NCBI RefSeq assembly: GCF_022965805.1
Contig: NC_133110.1
Location: 29,818,668-29,882,667, forward strand
Origin: Primulina eburnea
Taxonomy: Eukaryota; Streptophyta; Magnoliopsida; Lamiales; Gesneriaceae
Direction of reading: 5' to 3'
DNA: 64,000 nucleotides
Below the pieces are notes generated by a model. It searched no databases, had not been told where the DNA came from, and was given only the letters and a program-made list of their open reading frames with translations. The position numbers and the translations under genes are program-made. Within the stretch, counting starts at the first letter, position 1, and every line of letters starts with the position of its first letter. This document shows positions 11,755-23,709 of the stretch, one piece after another.

Positions 11755-13374
11755 TGTAATAGCCGAGCCCGGTGTACGGTACGGTTTAAGCTTTATTGTG
11801 TTAATTGGGTTTATGATTAGTCGTTTATAGTTGTGTTTTGGGCTATAGTATTATTGGTTATTATTTATTTGAGGTATTAGTTGGTGTTGATTGTTCGTTT
11901 CAGCGTTTCGGATCGATTTTAGTTGAGTTTGTACTGTTCATTGCCGTGAGTAGAGTGCACCCGCGCTCTTAGATGAGTGCCCCCGCGGTGTACTATTCAT
12001 CATTTTGCATTTTGAGGGCCGTGGCATGACCGCACCCGCGGCAGTGCAAGGACCGCACCCGCGGTGTGCACCGCACCCGCGGTAATTGTAGCACCGCACC
12101 CGCGGTGATCGTGCATGAGAATTATTTTGGTATGCCGAGAGCATGGCGCACCCGCGGTGCTTGTGTTGGCGCACCCGCGGTGTAAGTATGGGCGAGATAT
12201 TTAGCTACTTTTTGGGAGTTGTTGGCCATACCTTATCCATTTCTTTCCCTTCCATTCGAGATTTCCCTCCATTGGCAAGGGTTTTCATCCATTTCTTTAG
12301 CTTCCTACCTTTGATTCTTGGAGTTATTTGGATTTCCGACTTGAGATCATCGTTCTCCGTGGTATAAGGAAGCTTAGGTAAGTTTTTGGTGCGATTCTAA
12401 TGAGGTTTCGAGTTAAGGGTTATTTTGGATTTGATGTTTTGATGGTTCTATGGATTATTTAGCATGGACTCTTGGATTTAGTCTTGATATTGGTGTTATT
12501 TATGGATTATTGTTGTAGGTGGTGTACCAAGAGTATAGTTGGAGGTGTTCTATTGGTTTGTAAGTGGAATTTCATCCTTTTTGCTCACATGATATTATAT
12601 GTATTGTGTTTTAAAGGTTTCAAAGTGTTATTCCCTTCCATTGATCCATTGTTATGTATTGATTTCATTGATTATCTATTGGAGGCATTGATGTCTCACT
12701 ATTGTTAAAAAGGGAATACAAGTGATATTATGAGATTGCGAAACGACGGCTTTAAATGATATTGAGAATTCAAATGTTTTATTGGATTGATTAATCATAG
12801 CCATAGCATTGCATGCAATTAGATGATCATCGACCATAGGCTTCTATCCCCTCACAGTTATCGATTTATATCGATGGGATATTGGCAACCACAGTCACAG
12901 ATACTATTGATATCAATCCAACCATAGAAAAGAGAAATACCATCGTTTTGCTATCTATTGCCATTGCTATTGCTACAGTTATTGCTACGTTATTCATGAT
13001 TCAGAGTCGATGGTATTTATGATTTAAAAGCCATGTTTTACAGTGTATACTATGTATCATTGCTATGTAAGAGTTCCACTTGCTGAGATTTATTCTCATT
13101 TCAGTTATTTTCTTGTGATGCAGATAAGAGCGACGGACCGGGACGTTGACTGTGGATGGGGGTCATATGCATACGAAGATTGGAAGGATGATTATTTTGT
13201 ACCACTTTGTAACATGATCACACTAATGATATTTTGTATTTTGTTATGTCATTGGAATGATCATGTTGTTATTTTGTAAACACTTTTATAAAATGTATTT
13301 TGAAACTCCTTCCATGTTTGAAAGAAAATTTTAAATTCCGCTGTATTTTAATTGTATCGGGTCAGGGTGTCACA
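11755..13374 (+). repeat. Element C 5' LTR (1620 bp)
   Basis: Matches 17971-19613 apart from a 23-bp unit. It includes the U3 motif cluster and a possible small intron (AG|GTAAGT donor at 12378, TTGTAG acceptor ending 12518). The frames 12143-12367, 12472-12708 and 13043-13279 recur exactly in the other LTR and are not genes. Confidence 0.93.
11955..12182 (+). promoter_or_regulatory. U3 motif cluster, element C 5' LTR
   Basis: Eight copies of the gcacccgcggt core: two degenerate ones first, then four with full ACCGC...GCGG(T) arms, then two beginning ggcgcaccc. They lie about 200-430 bp into the LTR, upstream of where transcription would be expected to start. The right LTR has nine. Confidence 0.6.
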
Positions 13375-13379
13375 TTTAG

Positions 13380-13391
13380 TGGTATCAGAGC
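13380..13391 (+). other. Element C primer-binding site
   Basis: TGGTATCAGAGC, a perfect 12-base complement to the 3' end of plant initiator tRNA-Met, 5 bp after the LTR end. Confidence 0.93.
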
Positions 13392-13505
13392 GGTGTTCTT
13401 CGGACCAATGCATATGACTTCGTCTACTTTCAACTGTCCGGGTATGTTTTCTTGCATCTATCCATTGTTATATATTGATTGGTGTCTTGTGAGCAATTGT
13501 AGAGT

Positions 13506-16500
13506 ATGCCTCCTAAGCGTAAGGCGGCAGAGGGTGAGGATAGTTCTTCCTCGAGAGTTGTCGACGAGTTCGGCAAGTTGCTTAAGGAGCAGGCTAAGGT
13601 GCATAGCGATCAGATTCAGCAGTTGCTCAGATTGCAAGGAGCAGGACAGGGTCGAGGCCAAGTGAGAGGTCAAGTTGCTCAGGCTGTTGGCACTGATGCC
13701 GTCTTTTCTTCTTTTAAGAGAATGGATCCACCGGAATTCGCAGGTAGCACCGATCCTCTAGTTGCTGTCGAGTGGGTCAAGGCGCTTGAAGCTATCTTCG
13801 ATCATCTCCAGTATGAGGACAAAGACAGGATTAGCTGTGCAGTGTTCATGTTGGTTAAGGCTGCCCGCATTTGGTGGAATGCTACGAAAGTTGGAGTTGA
13901 TGTTGCGACACTGAAGTGGTCAGAGTTCACTGACTTGTTCTACGACAAGTATTTCCCCGACGCACTTCGAGCGAGGAAGGTTACGGAGTTCTTGGAACTT
14001 AGACAGGGGAGCTTGGATGTTGGCCAGTATATTCTGAAGTTTGAGGAAGGTTGCCTATTTGCTCCGTATATTGCTTCGAACGACAAGGACAAGGGCGCTC
14101 ATTTCATTCGAGGCCTTAGAGCGGAGATTCGTCGTGATATCAACATGTCCAAAGCTGTTACTTTCAAGGAGATTGTATCCAAAGCTTTGTTGGCCGAGCA
14201 GGATGAGAAGGACATTGCCCGGGAGAGGCAAGAGAGACACCAGGCCATTGCTCAGAGAGGCCAGGGTTCTAATCAGAGGGGCAGGGATCGTTTCAAGGGC
14301 AAGGGCAAGATGGAGTCGAGTCCTAGACCTCCGCCAGTTCCAGTTCCATATGATCCTGAGAAGCCGCAGTGTCCAAAGTGTGGTAAGCATCATCGAGGAG
14401 AGTGCAGATTGGGCACTCATACTTGTTTTCGTTGTGGCGCGGCAGGCCACGTTGCCAGGAATTGCCCGAGGGGAGATAGCCAAGGGAAGGTGCAGGGTCG
14501 TATCTTTTCCATGACGAAGGAAGGTATTAATCGTGAATCTTCATTGATCCTTAGTACTATTTTGATTTCAGGCAGAGTAGCTACTACTTTGATTGATACT
14601 GGTGCTACTCATTCTTTTATGTCTGAATTATTTTTGAGATCTTTGGGTATAGTTCCTTCTATTCTTCCCCTTCATCTTAATGTTGTTTTGCCTTCGGGGG
14701 ACGTGTTGTGCCCGACATCGATTGTCTTTGCGTGCCCTGTTCGTATTGAGGAGCGAGTTGTCTTCGCTGATTTGATTGTTATCCCTATGGTTGCTTTCGA
14801 CGTTATTCTTGGCATGGATTGGCTTTCGACTTACCGTGCAGTTATCGATTGTGTTGCTAAGAAGGTGACTTTTGCAGATGATGGCCAGGGAGGAGCGCTC
14901 GCCAGTGCAGGTACTTCGCTGGTCCTTCCTTTTATTTCTTGTCTTGAGGCTGAGAGATTGTTGTGTAGAGGTTGCGATGGATTTCTTGCTTCTATTGTGG
15001 ATGTTGATAGATTGATTAAGTTGAATGTAGATGATATTGATGTGGTGAGGGAGTTTGCTGATGTGTTTGAGGATGATGTTCCGGGTTTGCCGCCGGATAG
15101 GGATGTTGAGTTTGTGATCGATTTAGCTCCAGGTACGGTTCCTATCTCTAAGGCTCCGTACAGGATGGCCCCTACCGAGATGAAGGAGTTGAAGACTCAG
15201 TTGCAGGATCTTTTAGACAAAGGCTTTATTCGTCCGAGTTCTTCGCCTTGGGGAGCTCCGGTTCTGTTTGTCAAGAAGAAGGATGGTTCCTTGCGGCTGT
15301 GTATCGACTACAGGGAGCTCAACAAAGTGACTGTCAAGAACAAGTATCCGTTGCCTCGGATAGATGATTTGTTTGATCAGCTCCATGGTGCCACTGTGTT
15401 CTCGAAGATTGATCTTCGGTCTGGCTACTATCAGTTGAAGGTTAGGGAGTCTGATATCCCTAAGACAGCTTTCCGGACCAGGTATGGTCACTATGAGTTT
15501 CTTGTGATGTCTTTTGGTTTGACCAATGCCCCTTCAGTCTTCATGGACCTGATGAACCGTGTGTTCAAGCCTTATCTGGATAGCTTCGTCATTGTCTTCA
15601 TTGACGATATCTTGATCTATTCCAAGACCAGAGAGCTTCATGCCGAGCATCTCAGAGTTGTTCTTCAGTTGTTGCGAGAGAAGAGGTTGTTTGCCAAGCT
15701 GAAGAAGTGTGAGTTTTGGCTGGATCAGATTTCTTTTCTAGGCCATGTTGTTTCGAGAGATGGCATTGCTGTTGATCCATTGAAGATAGAGGCGATTCAG
15801 AGTTGGCCTATTCCTACCACTGTTTCTGAGGTACGCAGTTTCCTCGGTTTGGCGGGTTACTATCGTCGTTTCATTTCAGGTTTCTCCAAGATTGCCCTGC
15901 CATTGTCCAATCTGACGAGGAAGACTGTGAAGTTCGAGTGGTCTATCGATTGCCAGAGTGCATTTCAGGAGTTGAAGGACAGATTGACGACAGCTCCTGT
16001 TCTTTCTTTGCCCAGTGGTTCAGAGGACTTTGTGGTCTATACCGATGCGTCGAAGAGAGGCCTTGGTGCAGTGTTGATGCAGCGAGGTAAGGTCATTGCC
16101 TATGCGTCTCGCCAGTTGAAGGATTATGAGAAGAATTATCCGACGCACGATTTGGAGCTTGCAGCTGTGGTTTTCGCCCTTAAGATTTGGAGACATTATC
16201 TGTATGGCGAAAAGTGTGAGATCTTCACAGACCACAAGAGTTTGAAGTATCTGTTCTCGCAGAAAGAGCTCAATATGCGACAGAGGAGGTGGTTAGAGCT
16301 TGTCAAGGATTATGATGTGGCCATCAGCTATCACCCAGGGAGGGCGAATGTGGTGGCTGATGCTTTGAGCCGCAAATCGAGTGCTTCTTTGAGTTCTTTG
16401 ATTCAGAGACCATTGTTGATGGATTTGCAGAGAGAGGAGATTGATCTAGTGATTCCAGGTACCATTGCTCGCTTTTCAGCGTTGGTCATTCGATCTACTT

Positions 16501-17930
16501 TGACGGACAGGATCCGTAGAGAGCAGTCGACTGATGTTCAGTTGACAGAGTTGAGAGCTAGAGCTGAGGCTAGAGGGAATTCAGAGTTTAGTCTGAATGG
16601 TGATGGTTTGGTGACTTTCAGAGGCCGTATTTGTGTTCCTTCTGGCGACGATATTCGTAGAGACGTCTTGACAGAGGCTCATACCGCACCTTATTCGATT
16701 CATCCAGGCAGTACGAAGATGTATCAGGATCTTCGTCGACTTTACTGGTGGCCAGGTATGAAGAAAGATATTGCTTTGTTCATTTCTCAGTGCCTTACTT
16801 GTCAGCAGGTTAAGATTGAGCATCAGAGACCTGCTGGGACATTGCTATCTTTGCCGATTCCTCAGTGGAAGTGGGAGCACATCACCATGGATTTCGTGAC
16901 TGGTCTGCCCAGAGTTCAGAGGGGTTATAATTCCATTTGGGTCATTGTTGATAGATTGACCAAGTCGGCTCATTTTCTCCCAGTCAAGACGACGTATTCG
17001 ATGTCTCAGTATGCCGAGGACTACATTGCCGAGATTGTTAGACTTCATGGTGTGCCCGTGTCGATTGTGTCTGATCGTGACCCTAGATTTACCTCCGAGT
17101 TTTGGAAGAGTCTTCACAGAGCTTTGGGTTCTCGATTAGCTTTCAGTACAGCTTATCATCCTCAGAGCGACGGTCAGTCAGAGAGAGTCATTCAGATTCT
17201 GGAGGATATGCTCAGAGCTTGTACTATTGACTATTCTGGTAGTTGGGATTCTAAGCTGCCACTTGTGGAGTTCACGTACAACAATAGCTACCAGGCGACG
17301 ATTGGCATGGCACCGTATGAGGCACTTTATGGTAGGAAGTGCAGATCCCCTTTGTTTTGGGATGAGGTTGGAGAGAGGAAGATGTTGGGTCCCGAGTTGG
17401 TCCAGCAGACTGCCGATGTTGTTGCAGTTATCAGAGAGAGGATGAAGACTGCTCAGTCCAGACAGAAGAGCTATGCAGACGTTCGTCGTAGACCTTTGCA
17501 GTTCGAGGTTGGCGATCATGTTTTTCTGAAGATAGCACCTCTCAAGGGTGTGATGCGATTTGGCAAGAAGGGCAAGTTGAGCCCTAGATTCATTGGTCCA
17601 TTCGAGATATTGGACAGAGTTGGTGACCGAGCCTACAGATTAGCCCTACCGCCCGATCTTGACAGAGTCCATAATGTGTTTCACGTATCGATGCTCAGGA
17701 AGTATGTTGCAGATCCTTCCCATGTTCTTCGCCATGAGCCATTGGACTTGACGCCGAGTTTGACTTACCATGAGATTCCGATTCAGATTCTGGATCGCAC
17801 AGTTAGAGTTCTGAGGAACAAAGAGATCGGCATCGTTAAAGTCCTTTGGAGGAACCATTTGATTGAGGAGGCTACGTGGGAACCAGAGACTGAGATGAGA
17901 GAGAGGCATCCTGAGTTGTTCGTGCCGTGA
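13506..17930 (+). CDS. Gag-Pol polyprotein, Tekay-type chromovirus (element C)
   Basis: One frame of 1474 codons from ATG 13506 to TGA, the full length expected for a Del/Tekay gag-pol. Order: basic N-terminus; Gag core from about residue 70 ([28 protein letters not shown]); a knuckle-like [12 protein letters not shown] near 288 and a classical [14 protein letters not shown] near 306; protease with active-site DTGA at 364; RT with YRMAPTEM near 553 and catalytic FIDD (Asp 700-701); RNase H (TDASKRGLG near 842, TDHKSLKYL near 908); integrase with His/His/Cys/Cys zinc site from about 1058 and catalytic Asp 1129, Asp 1190 and Glu 1226 (35 residues between the last two); and a C-terminal chromodomain ([19 protein letters not shown]) near 1427-1466. 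All catalytic residues are present and no stop or frameshift interrupts it, so it could be functional. The chromodomain would steer integration to heterochromatin, as known for chromoviruses. Confidence 0.96.
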   Translation: MPPKRKAAEGEDSSSSRVVDEFGKLLKEQAKVHSDQIQQLLRLQGAGQGRGQVRGQVAQAVGTDAVFSSFKRMDPPEFAGSTDPLVAVEWVKALEAIFDHLQYEDKDRISCAVFMLVKAARIWWNATKVGVDVATLKWSEFTDLFYDKYFPDALRARKVTEFLELRQGSLDVGQYILKFEEGCLFAPYIASNDKDKGAHFIRGLRAEIRRDINMSKAVTFKEIVSKALLAEQDEKDIARERQERHQAIAQRGQGSNQRGRDRFKGKGKMESSPRPPPVPVPYDPEKPQCPKCGKHHRGECRLGTHTCFRCGAAGHVARNCPRGDSQGKVQGRIFSMTKEGINRESSLILSTILISGRVATTLIDTGATHSFMSELFLRSLGIVPSILPLHLNVVLPSGDVLCPTSIVFACPVRIEERVVFADLIVIPMVAFDVILGMDWLSTYRAVIDCVAKKVTFADDGQGGALASAGTSLVLPFISCLEAERLLCRGCDGFLASIVDVDRLIKLNVDDIDVVREFADVFEDDVPGLPPDRDVEFVIDLAPGTVPISKAPYRMAPTEMKELKTQLQDLLDKGFIRPSSSPWGAPVLFVKKKDGSLRLCIDYRELNKVTVKNKYPLPRIDDLFDQLHGATVFSKIDLRSGYYQLKVRESDIPKTAFRTRYGHYEFLVMSFGLTNAPSVFMDLMNRVFKPYLDSFVIVFIDDILIYSKTRELHAEHLRVVLQLLREKRLFAKLKKCEFWLDQISFLGHVVSRDGIAVDPLKIEAIQSWPIPTTVSEVRSFLGLAGYYRRFISGFSKIALPLSNLTRKTVKFEWSIDCQSAFQELKDRLTTAPVLSLPSGSEDFVVYTDASKRGLGAVLMQRGKVIAYASRQLKDYEKNYPTHDLELAAVVFALKIWRHYLYGEKCEIFTDHKSLKYLFSQKELNMRQRRWLELVKDYDVAISYHPGRANVVADALSRKSSASLSSLIQRPLLMDLQREEIDLVIPGTIARFSALVIRSTLTDRIRREQSTDVQLTELRARAEARGNSEFSLNGDGLVTFRGRICVPSGDDIRRDVLTEAHTAPYSIHPGSTKMYQDLRRLYWWPGMKKDIALFISQCLTCQQVKIEHQRPAGTLLSLPIPQWKWEHITMDFVTGLPRVQRGYNSIWVIVDRLTKSAHFLPVKTTYSMSQYAEDYIAEIVRLHGVPVSIVSDRDPRFTSEFWKSLHRALGSRLAFSTAYHPQSDGQSERVIQILEDMLRACTIDYSGSWDSKLPLVEFTYNNSYQATIGMAPYEALYGRKCRSPLFWDEVGERKMLGPELVQQTADVVAVIRERMKTAQSRQKSYADVRRRPLQFEVGDHVFLKIAPLKGVMRFGKKGKLSPRFIGPFEILDRVGDRAYRLALPPDLDRVHNVFHVSMLRKYVADPSHVLRHEPLDLTPSLTYHEIPIQILDRTVRVLRNKEIGIVKVLWRNHLIEEATWEPETEMRERHPELFVP

Positions 17931-17956
17931 CGTCAATTTCGAGGACGAAATTCCTC

Positions 17957-17970
17957 TAAGGAGGGGAGAT
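17957..17970 (+). other. Element C polypurine tract
   Basis: Purine run aaggaggggagat directly before the 3' LTR, primer for plus-strand DNA synthesis. Confidence 0.85.
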
Positions 17971-19613
17971 TGTAATAGCCGAGCCCGGTGTACGGTACGG
18001 TTTAAGCTTTATTGTGTTAATTGGGTTTATGATTAGTCGTTTATAGTTGTGTTTTGGGCTATAGTATTATTGGTTATTATTTATTTGAGGTATTAGTTGG
18101 TGTTGATTGTTCGTTTCAGCGTTTCGGATCGATTTTAGTTGAGTTTGTACTGTTCATTGCCGTGAGTAGAGTGCACCCGCGCTCTTAGATGAGTGCCCCC
18201 GCGGTGTACTATTCATCATTTTGCATTTTGAGGGCCGTGGCATGACCGCACCCGCGGCAGTGCAAGGACCGCACCCGCGGCAGTGCAAGGACCGCACCCG
18301 CGGTGTGCACCGCACCCGCGGTAATTGTAGCACCGCACCCGCGGTGATCGTGCATGAGAATTATTTTGGTATGCCGAGAGCATGGCGCACCCGCGGTGCT
18401 TGTGTTGGCGCACCCGCGGTGTAAGTATGGGCGAGATATTTAGCTACTTTTTGGGAGTTGTTGGCCATACCTTATCCATTTCTTTCCCTTCCATTCGAGA
18501 TTTCCCTCCATTGGCAAGGGTTTTCATCCATTTCTTTAGCTTCCTACCTTTGATTCTTGGAGTTATTTGGATTTCCGACTTGAGATCATCGTTCTCCGTG
18601 GTATAAGGAAGCTTAGGTAAGTTTTTGGTGCGATTCTAATGAGGTTTCGAGTTAAGGGTTATTTTGGATTTGATGTTTTGATGGTTCTATGGATTATTTA
18701 GCATGGACTCTTGGATTTAGTCTTGATATTGGTGTTATTTATGGATTATTGTTGTAGGTGGTGTACCAAGAGTATAGTTGGAGGTGTTCTATTGGTTTGT
18801 AAGTGGAATTTCATCCTTTTTGCTCACATGATATTATATGTATTGTGTTTTAAAGGTTTCAAAGTGTTATTCCCTTCCATTGATCCATTGTTATGTATTG
18901 ATTTCATTGATTATCTATTGGAGGCATTGATGTCTCACTATTGTTAAAAAGGGAATACAAGTGATATTATGAGATTGCGAAACGACGGCTTTAAATGATA
19001 TTGAGAATTCAAATGTTTTATTGGATTGATTAATCATAGCCATAGCATTGCATGCAATTAGATGATCATCGACCATAGGCTTCTATCCCCTCACAGTTAT
19101 CGATTTATATCGATGGGATATTGGCAACCACAGTCACAGATACTATTGATATCAATCCAACCATAGAAAAGAGAAATACCATCGTTTTGCTATCTATTGC
19201 CATTGCTATTGCTACAGTTATTGCTACGTTATTCATGATTCAGAGTCGATGGTATTTATGATTTAAAAGCCATGTTTTACAGTGTATACTATGTATCATT
19301 GCTATGTAAGAGTTCCACTTGCTGAGATTTATTCTCATTTCAGTTATTTTCTTGTGATGCAGATAAGAGCGACGGACCGGGACGTTGACTGTGGATGGGG
19401 GTCATATGCATACGAAGATTGGAAGGATGATTATTTTGTACCACTTTGTAACATGATCACACTAATGATATTTTGTATTTTGTTATGTCATTGGAATGAT
19501 CATGTTGTTATTTTGTAAACACTTTTATAAAATGTATTTTGAAACTCCTTCCATGTTTGAAAGAAAATTTTAAATTCCGCTGTATTTTAATTGTATCGGG
19601 TCAGGGTGTCACA
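17971..19613 (+). repeat. Element C 3' LTR (1643 bp)
   Basis: Same as the 5' LTR plus one additional 23-bp motif-containing unit. It contains nine U3 motifs at 18171-18421. It is followed by the target duplication attct. Confidence 0.93.
18171..18421 (+). promoter_or_regulatory. U3 motif cluster, element C 3' LTR (expanded)
   Basis: Nine copies, one more than the 5' LTR. The added unit is the motif plus its cagtgcaagg spacer, duplicated in tandem near 18245-18290. Confidence 0.6.
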
Positions 19614-19618
19614 ATTCT

Positions 19619-20275
19619 GTACTGAATCTACCATACAATTAATATCTGATCTTAATTCAATTCTGCAATCTATCTTTCTGATGTAAAGCAATCTGAAATC
19701 TTATCTGGCAATATCAGCCAACTCGTATATCACTGGCAAATCTGCCAATGCTAGGCTCGATCTCAGTAGATCTACTGAATACAGAAGGATGCAATCTGCT
19801 CCTTTCTGCATTAATCGAGTCACATATACAATACAGATATCAAAGGAATTTTAAATCTAACATCCTTATCGTGGTATTTCCACTGATCAGTCATCTCTGA
19901 TCTGACTCTTACCATTTTCGGAAAAAATTCTACAATATGTCTGTACTTGTTCAGCATATGCATATCAATAATGCATTCAAATCAGAAACACAAGTACATC
20001 ACAATCTATTTCTATTTCATTCTCATCTCACTGTAGTATACAATATATACAGAAATTTCTGATATCATCATTTCCTCCACAAGAAAGGACATCAATACTT
20101 CAGTACAAACAAACCCAACAGATACATCATATCTCCATGCTACCCCATCAAATGTAATCATATGAAATGCATTAGTATATATATCAATACATATGCATCA
20201 TAATCATAAAAGAATAGTACCTGTTATGCGTTCTGAAGCTACTTCTCAGTCGTGATTCTTTAACAATTCTGTTCC
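19619..20275 (-). pseudogene. Element B decayed region just after gag
   Basis: Continuation of element B after C. There are no long frames on either strand and the composition is AT-rich. It aligns with element A around 5530-6190, including the acaatacctgttac and gtacctgttatg neighbourhoods. It would have coded protease and part of RT in an ancestor, but I cannot recognise those motifs here. Confidence 0.45.
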
Positions 20276-21121
20276 CTAAAATCTTCGGGAACTTCTTTGA
20301 GGACAAACTCTCGCAAAGTGTCCCGGCTGTTTACAGACATTGCATCTACTAAGTACTCCTTGACAGTGTTCTGTGGAATGTCTTCCTCCGCAAGTTCTGC
20401 AGTATACTCCAGTATAACTCGGACTGGAAACACTGGAGCTAGATGAACTACTCTGTCCACCTCCTAATTTCTTAAACTGTTTCTTTTCGATCTTCAATGG
20501 TTCTTTCTTTTTACCACTGCTACTGCCAATCTCAACTCTGGAAGGCAGTTGTTGTGGATTCGGTGCTGGAAGATCAAACGATGCTCCCTGTTGTCCTATC
20601 AGAACCGTTTCTGCTCTTTTGGCTCTGTTCAATGTATCAGCAAAACTATTCGATTGCTTCACACTCACCAATGTACGTATTTCTGGATTCAATCCCTGAA
20701 TGAACTGGCTAGACATCGCATCATCATTCCTAGCCACAAGAGGGGCAAAACGTAATAAGGTGAAGGACTGAGCCAAATACTCATCAATACTCATCTGATT
20801 CTGTCTCAGGTTTGCAAATTCTGCACTTCTATCCTGTCTGTACGATGTAGGGAAGAATTTTTGATAGAATTCAAATTTAAAAATCTTCCACGAAATCACT
20901 GAACGGTTTTGTTCTAAAGCTCCTTTGGTTAGTAACCACCATCTTCTTGCAGTCTCTTGCAATTGGTTCTCAATCAGGTTAACTCTACACTCATCTGTGA
21001 AACCAAGGAATTCAAACACCATTTCTGTCTCCTCAAGCCAATTCTCACAATCTACTGACGTCTCAGTTCCTTTCAGAATCGGCGGTTGAAACGACTGAAT
21101 TCTCTTCATCTGCGTTTCCAT
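20276..21121 (-). CDS. Gag protein of element B
   Basis: An open frame of 281 residues from ATG at 21121, just downstream of the primer site in element sense. It is a retrotransposon Gag: core motifs ENWLEETEMVFEF, RRWWLLTKGALEQ, FEFYQKFFPTSY and LLRFAPLVARNDD, a helical segment ending AKRAETVL, a Ser-rich linker, then two zinc-binding sequences near the C-terminus: an irregular CRTCGGRHSTEHC (one residue short before His) and a classical CNVCKQPGHFARVC. Its stop falls a few codons after the second knuckle, where gag-pol elements would continue into protease. Element A's copy has three stops at other points and no stop at this place. Retention of an open gag in an element with ruined pol suggests that Gag is still useful to the family, but one copy is weak evidence. 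Confidence 0.88.
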   Translation of the reverse strand: METQMKRIQSFQPPILKGTETSVDCENWLEETEMVFEFLGFTDECRVNLIENQLQETARRWWLLTKGALEQNRSVISWKIFKFEFYQKFFPTSYRQDRSAEFANLRQNQMSIDEYLAQSFTLLRFAPLVARNDDAMSSQFIQGLNPEIRTLVSVKQSNSFADTLNRAKRAETVLIGQQGASFDLPAPNPQQLPSRVEIGSSSGKKKEPLKIEKKQFKKLGGGQSSSSSSSVSSPSYTGVYCRTCGGRHSTEHCQGVLSRCNVCKQPGHFARVCPQRSSRRF

Positions 21122-21533
21122 CTGAATTTCTGACCTACCTGTCTGATCATATGAAGTACTGCCTCTTTCTGGAATTCTTCTGGGCGGTACATCTGATTAC
21201 CAAACACATTAGTAATCTCGCACTACAAATCTGTACCAATCTTTCTCTGATTATGATCATCTTACTGCTGATCATGAATCTGATCTGATTCATACTTAAG
21301 AATACATAATACCACTTCCAATCACATAATCAGGTAAACATGTATCTTAAAGCAGTAACACATTGTCTCATGCTAGCACATAATGTCAATCAACATTAAA
21401 TCAATCTCATGCTAGCACACACATGCAAGGAAAGAAAATTCATCTACCCCGCACATTCTCTTATATCTCAGTCTAAAGGATCTATCAGTTCTGACTATCT
21501 CAATCTAAAGAATCTATCACTAAAGGATCTATG

Positions 21534-21545
21534 GCTCTGATACCA
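21534..21545 (-). other. Element B primer-binding site
   Basis: Minus strand TGGTATCAGAGC, a perfect 12-base match to the initiator tRNA-Met complement, 5 bp from the 5' LTR. Confidence 0.92.
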
Positions 21546-21550
21546 CCTGT

Positions 21551-23704
21551 TGTGGGGACCCGGGCTCTAACTCAATTCTTTTGGGATTTATTGGATCTTT
21601 GCTCGAAAATGTGGGTCAAATTTTTGCTTTTAACATGAATTCAAATGCATAATTAAAGCATAACATGTCTCTATATTAATTAGACAACATAGTGTACATA
21701 CAAGTCTGTCTAGTACATTCATACGCTAGTGTTTAAATACCAACTACAAATATCAATAGTACAAGTCTAATAAGCAAACACTAGAAATCTTCAACGCCCG
21801 AGATCTCCACGCTATCATCAATCTCTCATCTAGCTCGAGACCCAGATCCTGCCCCACCTGTTGCCATGCACACATACAGACACGACAACAGCCGGATAAC
21901 TCCGGTGAGAACAAATCCCAGTATAAAACATGGTAAGCATGTACAGAAACAATCTAAATCATAAAACATGCTATCATGAACATATTCAAAAGTAATAGAT
22001 TTCATAATCTATGAAATCAAATCAAAATAAGCATGCAACCCAATTCAGATACACATGCAATCTAAATCAAGTCATATAAACATGCTGTCATGACTGAAAG
22101 CAATAAACATGGGGTTCATAGTCTATGAAACCACATTCATAACCACATGCAGTTCTAGTCAAATCATGTCTAGACTCGACTCAACTATATCTCTAGGGAT
22201 CCCGGGGTGAATAAGACGTCACTGTCTGTCACCTACCCTCCCAATCGGGGTGACGTACGTCTTACTCCTAGACTTCGGTCATCTCTGTATCGAATAATCT
22301 ACAATAGGAGGGTGTCTGCTCCTATGTAATGATACACCGAACGTCTAGAAGTCTGACTATCTGTCAAACTTTCCTATCTCAAATGCAATGTATAACAATC
22401 TATAAACAAAGCATGTTCATTTCAAAGGATTTGAATATAAAGTCTATAAACAAATCACAATTATATCAAAAGATAAACATAATCAAGTATGTGATTTTAT
22501 TGGGAAACTCAAATGAGATCTGATTTGAGTTATATTTTCCCAGATATCACATGAATTATACCTTTGTCGTCCCGGTCTGACGAAGACGAAGTCTCGAAGT
22601 CAAATATGTCCATATCCAATCTGAAAGACAATATCGAATACATAGTATCAATGACTAACTCAATTCACAATCTGTTCTGATCAATACTCAATTCAGTGCA
22701 TAATCTGATCAATATCTGAACACTATACAATCTGACTCATATCAATGATATCACAATATAATCGAATTCATATCTGAATCTGAACAATCTAATTTAACTG
22801 ATGTTTCGACGGCATAACAATATTGTCTCGATAACCCCGTCAGTCTAAACATCACAGATATAATATCAGACTTCGTAATCAATAACAATAACAGTCATAA
22901 TCTCAATAACAATACAAATCTGACATGAAATCTCAGTCAAATCAACTCTGAAATTCATAACAAATACAGAAACAATCTATTCTTCAATCTGACTTCTATT
23001 ATACAATATTTACGGTAGCAGAAACGTCATATCTGATTCATATTCAATTCTGACAACATCATAATTACAAAACATCTCAAAACGTAATAAAACTTACGTC
23101 CTTGTGTAGCTCGAGTCGAGAGGAGTTCGATACTGCGTTCGGATTCGAATTCTGATGCACGGATTCTTCGAAATCACAATCTAAAAGGCATAAGGATTTT
23201 TCCTCTCTAACCTTCGACCCTTTTCTGAAATTCTGAGAGAAACCACGTGTAACTATCATATATATACTGCATGCAACCGAATAAAACGTGGCATAGTTTT
23301 TCTTGTTGCACGTAAGACCGCGGGTGCGGTGAGTGTAAGGAGCGCGGGTGCGCTCAAGCGGTGATCCTAGCCATTCTCTCGGCAGCTCATACCGCGGGTG
23401 CGCTTCTTGCAAGACCGCGGGTGCGGTGTCATCAGCGCGGGTGCGCTCCGTCTAATACCGCGGGTGCGGTGTGTCTACGGGATTTGTACTTCATTTTCTG
23501 CACATGCACCGCGGGTGCGGTCGTGCTAGCACCGCGGGTGCGGTCGTGCAAACTTCTAAATTCTAGCTTTCTGATCATGCAACACCTGGTTTCTCAAATC
23601 TTTCTTCCCTCATTGCATGTCATGCATTCTCATATCTTTCGAGTCTTACATTAACGAAGATTAACAATCTTGGTTTATCAATTCTATAATTCTTGGGCAT
23701 TACA
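21551..23704 (-). repeat. Element B 5' LTR (2154 bp)
   Basis: Same length as 7587-9740. The differences I can list are single substitutions, about a dozen. It is followed by the target duplication tatac. Confidence 0.93.
23317..23544 (-). promoter_or_regulatory. U3 motif cluster, element B 5' LTR
   Basis: Eight motif copies at the same offsets as 9353-9580. This is the LTR from which the element would be transcribed. Confidence 0.6.
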
Positions 23705-23709
23705 TATAC

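Larger units (their letters stand above)
11755..19613 (+). mobile_element. Element C: intact Tekay/Del-type chromovirus
   Basis: A complete Ty3/gypsy element with LTRs of 1620 and 1643 bp starting TGTAATAGCCGAG and ending GGTGTCACA, a perfect tRNA-Met primer site, one uninterrupted gag-pol frame and a polypurine tract. The exact target duplication is attct (11750-11754, 19614-19618). The only LTR difference I see is one additional 23-bp unit in the right copy, so insertion is very recent. It lies inside element B's pol ruin, the deepest layer of the nest. Confidence 0.95.
7587..23704 (-). mobile_element. Element B: gag-only Ty3/gypsy element, minus strand, nested in A's LTR
   Basis: The 2154-bp LTRs at 7587-9740 and 21551-23704 are nearly identical (about a dozen substitutions by eye). 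The 5-bp target duplication tatac is exact at 7582-7586 and 23705-23709. On the minus strand the order is 5' LTR, tRNA-Met primer site, intact gag, pol ruin (interrupted by element C), polypurine tract, 3' LTR. Without C the element is about 8.25 kb. With no protease, RT or integrase of its own it could only have moved using enzymes supplied in trans, presumably from a Tekay-like relative. That donor is inferred, not shown. Confidence 0.92.

Noticed and set aside
12840..12930. Possible host exon or small RNA in the LTR with atcgatttatatcgat palindromes
   Set aside because: The same stretch is in both LTRs of C and, diverged, in D (43630-43700); it is part of the LTR with no support for a separate function.
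13300..13673. Frames 13300-13665 (+) and 13458-13673 (-), and other minus-strand frames under the C and D polyproteins
   Set aside because: They overlap the real gag-pol in other frames and have no features of their own.
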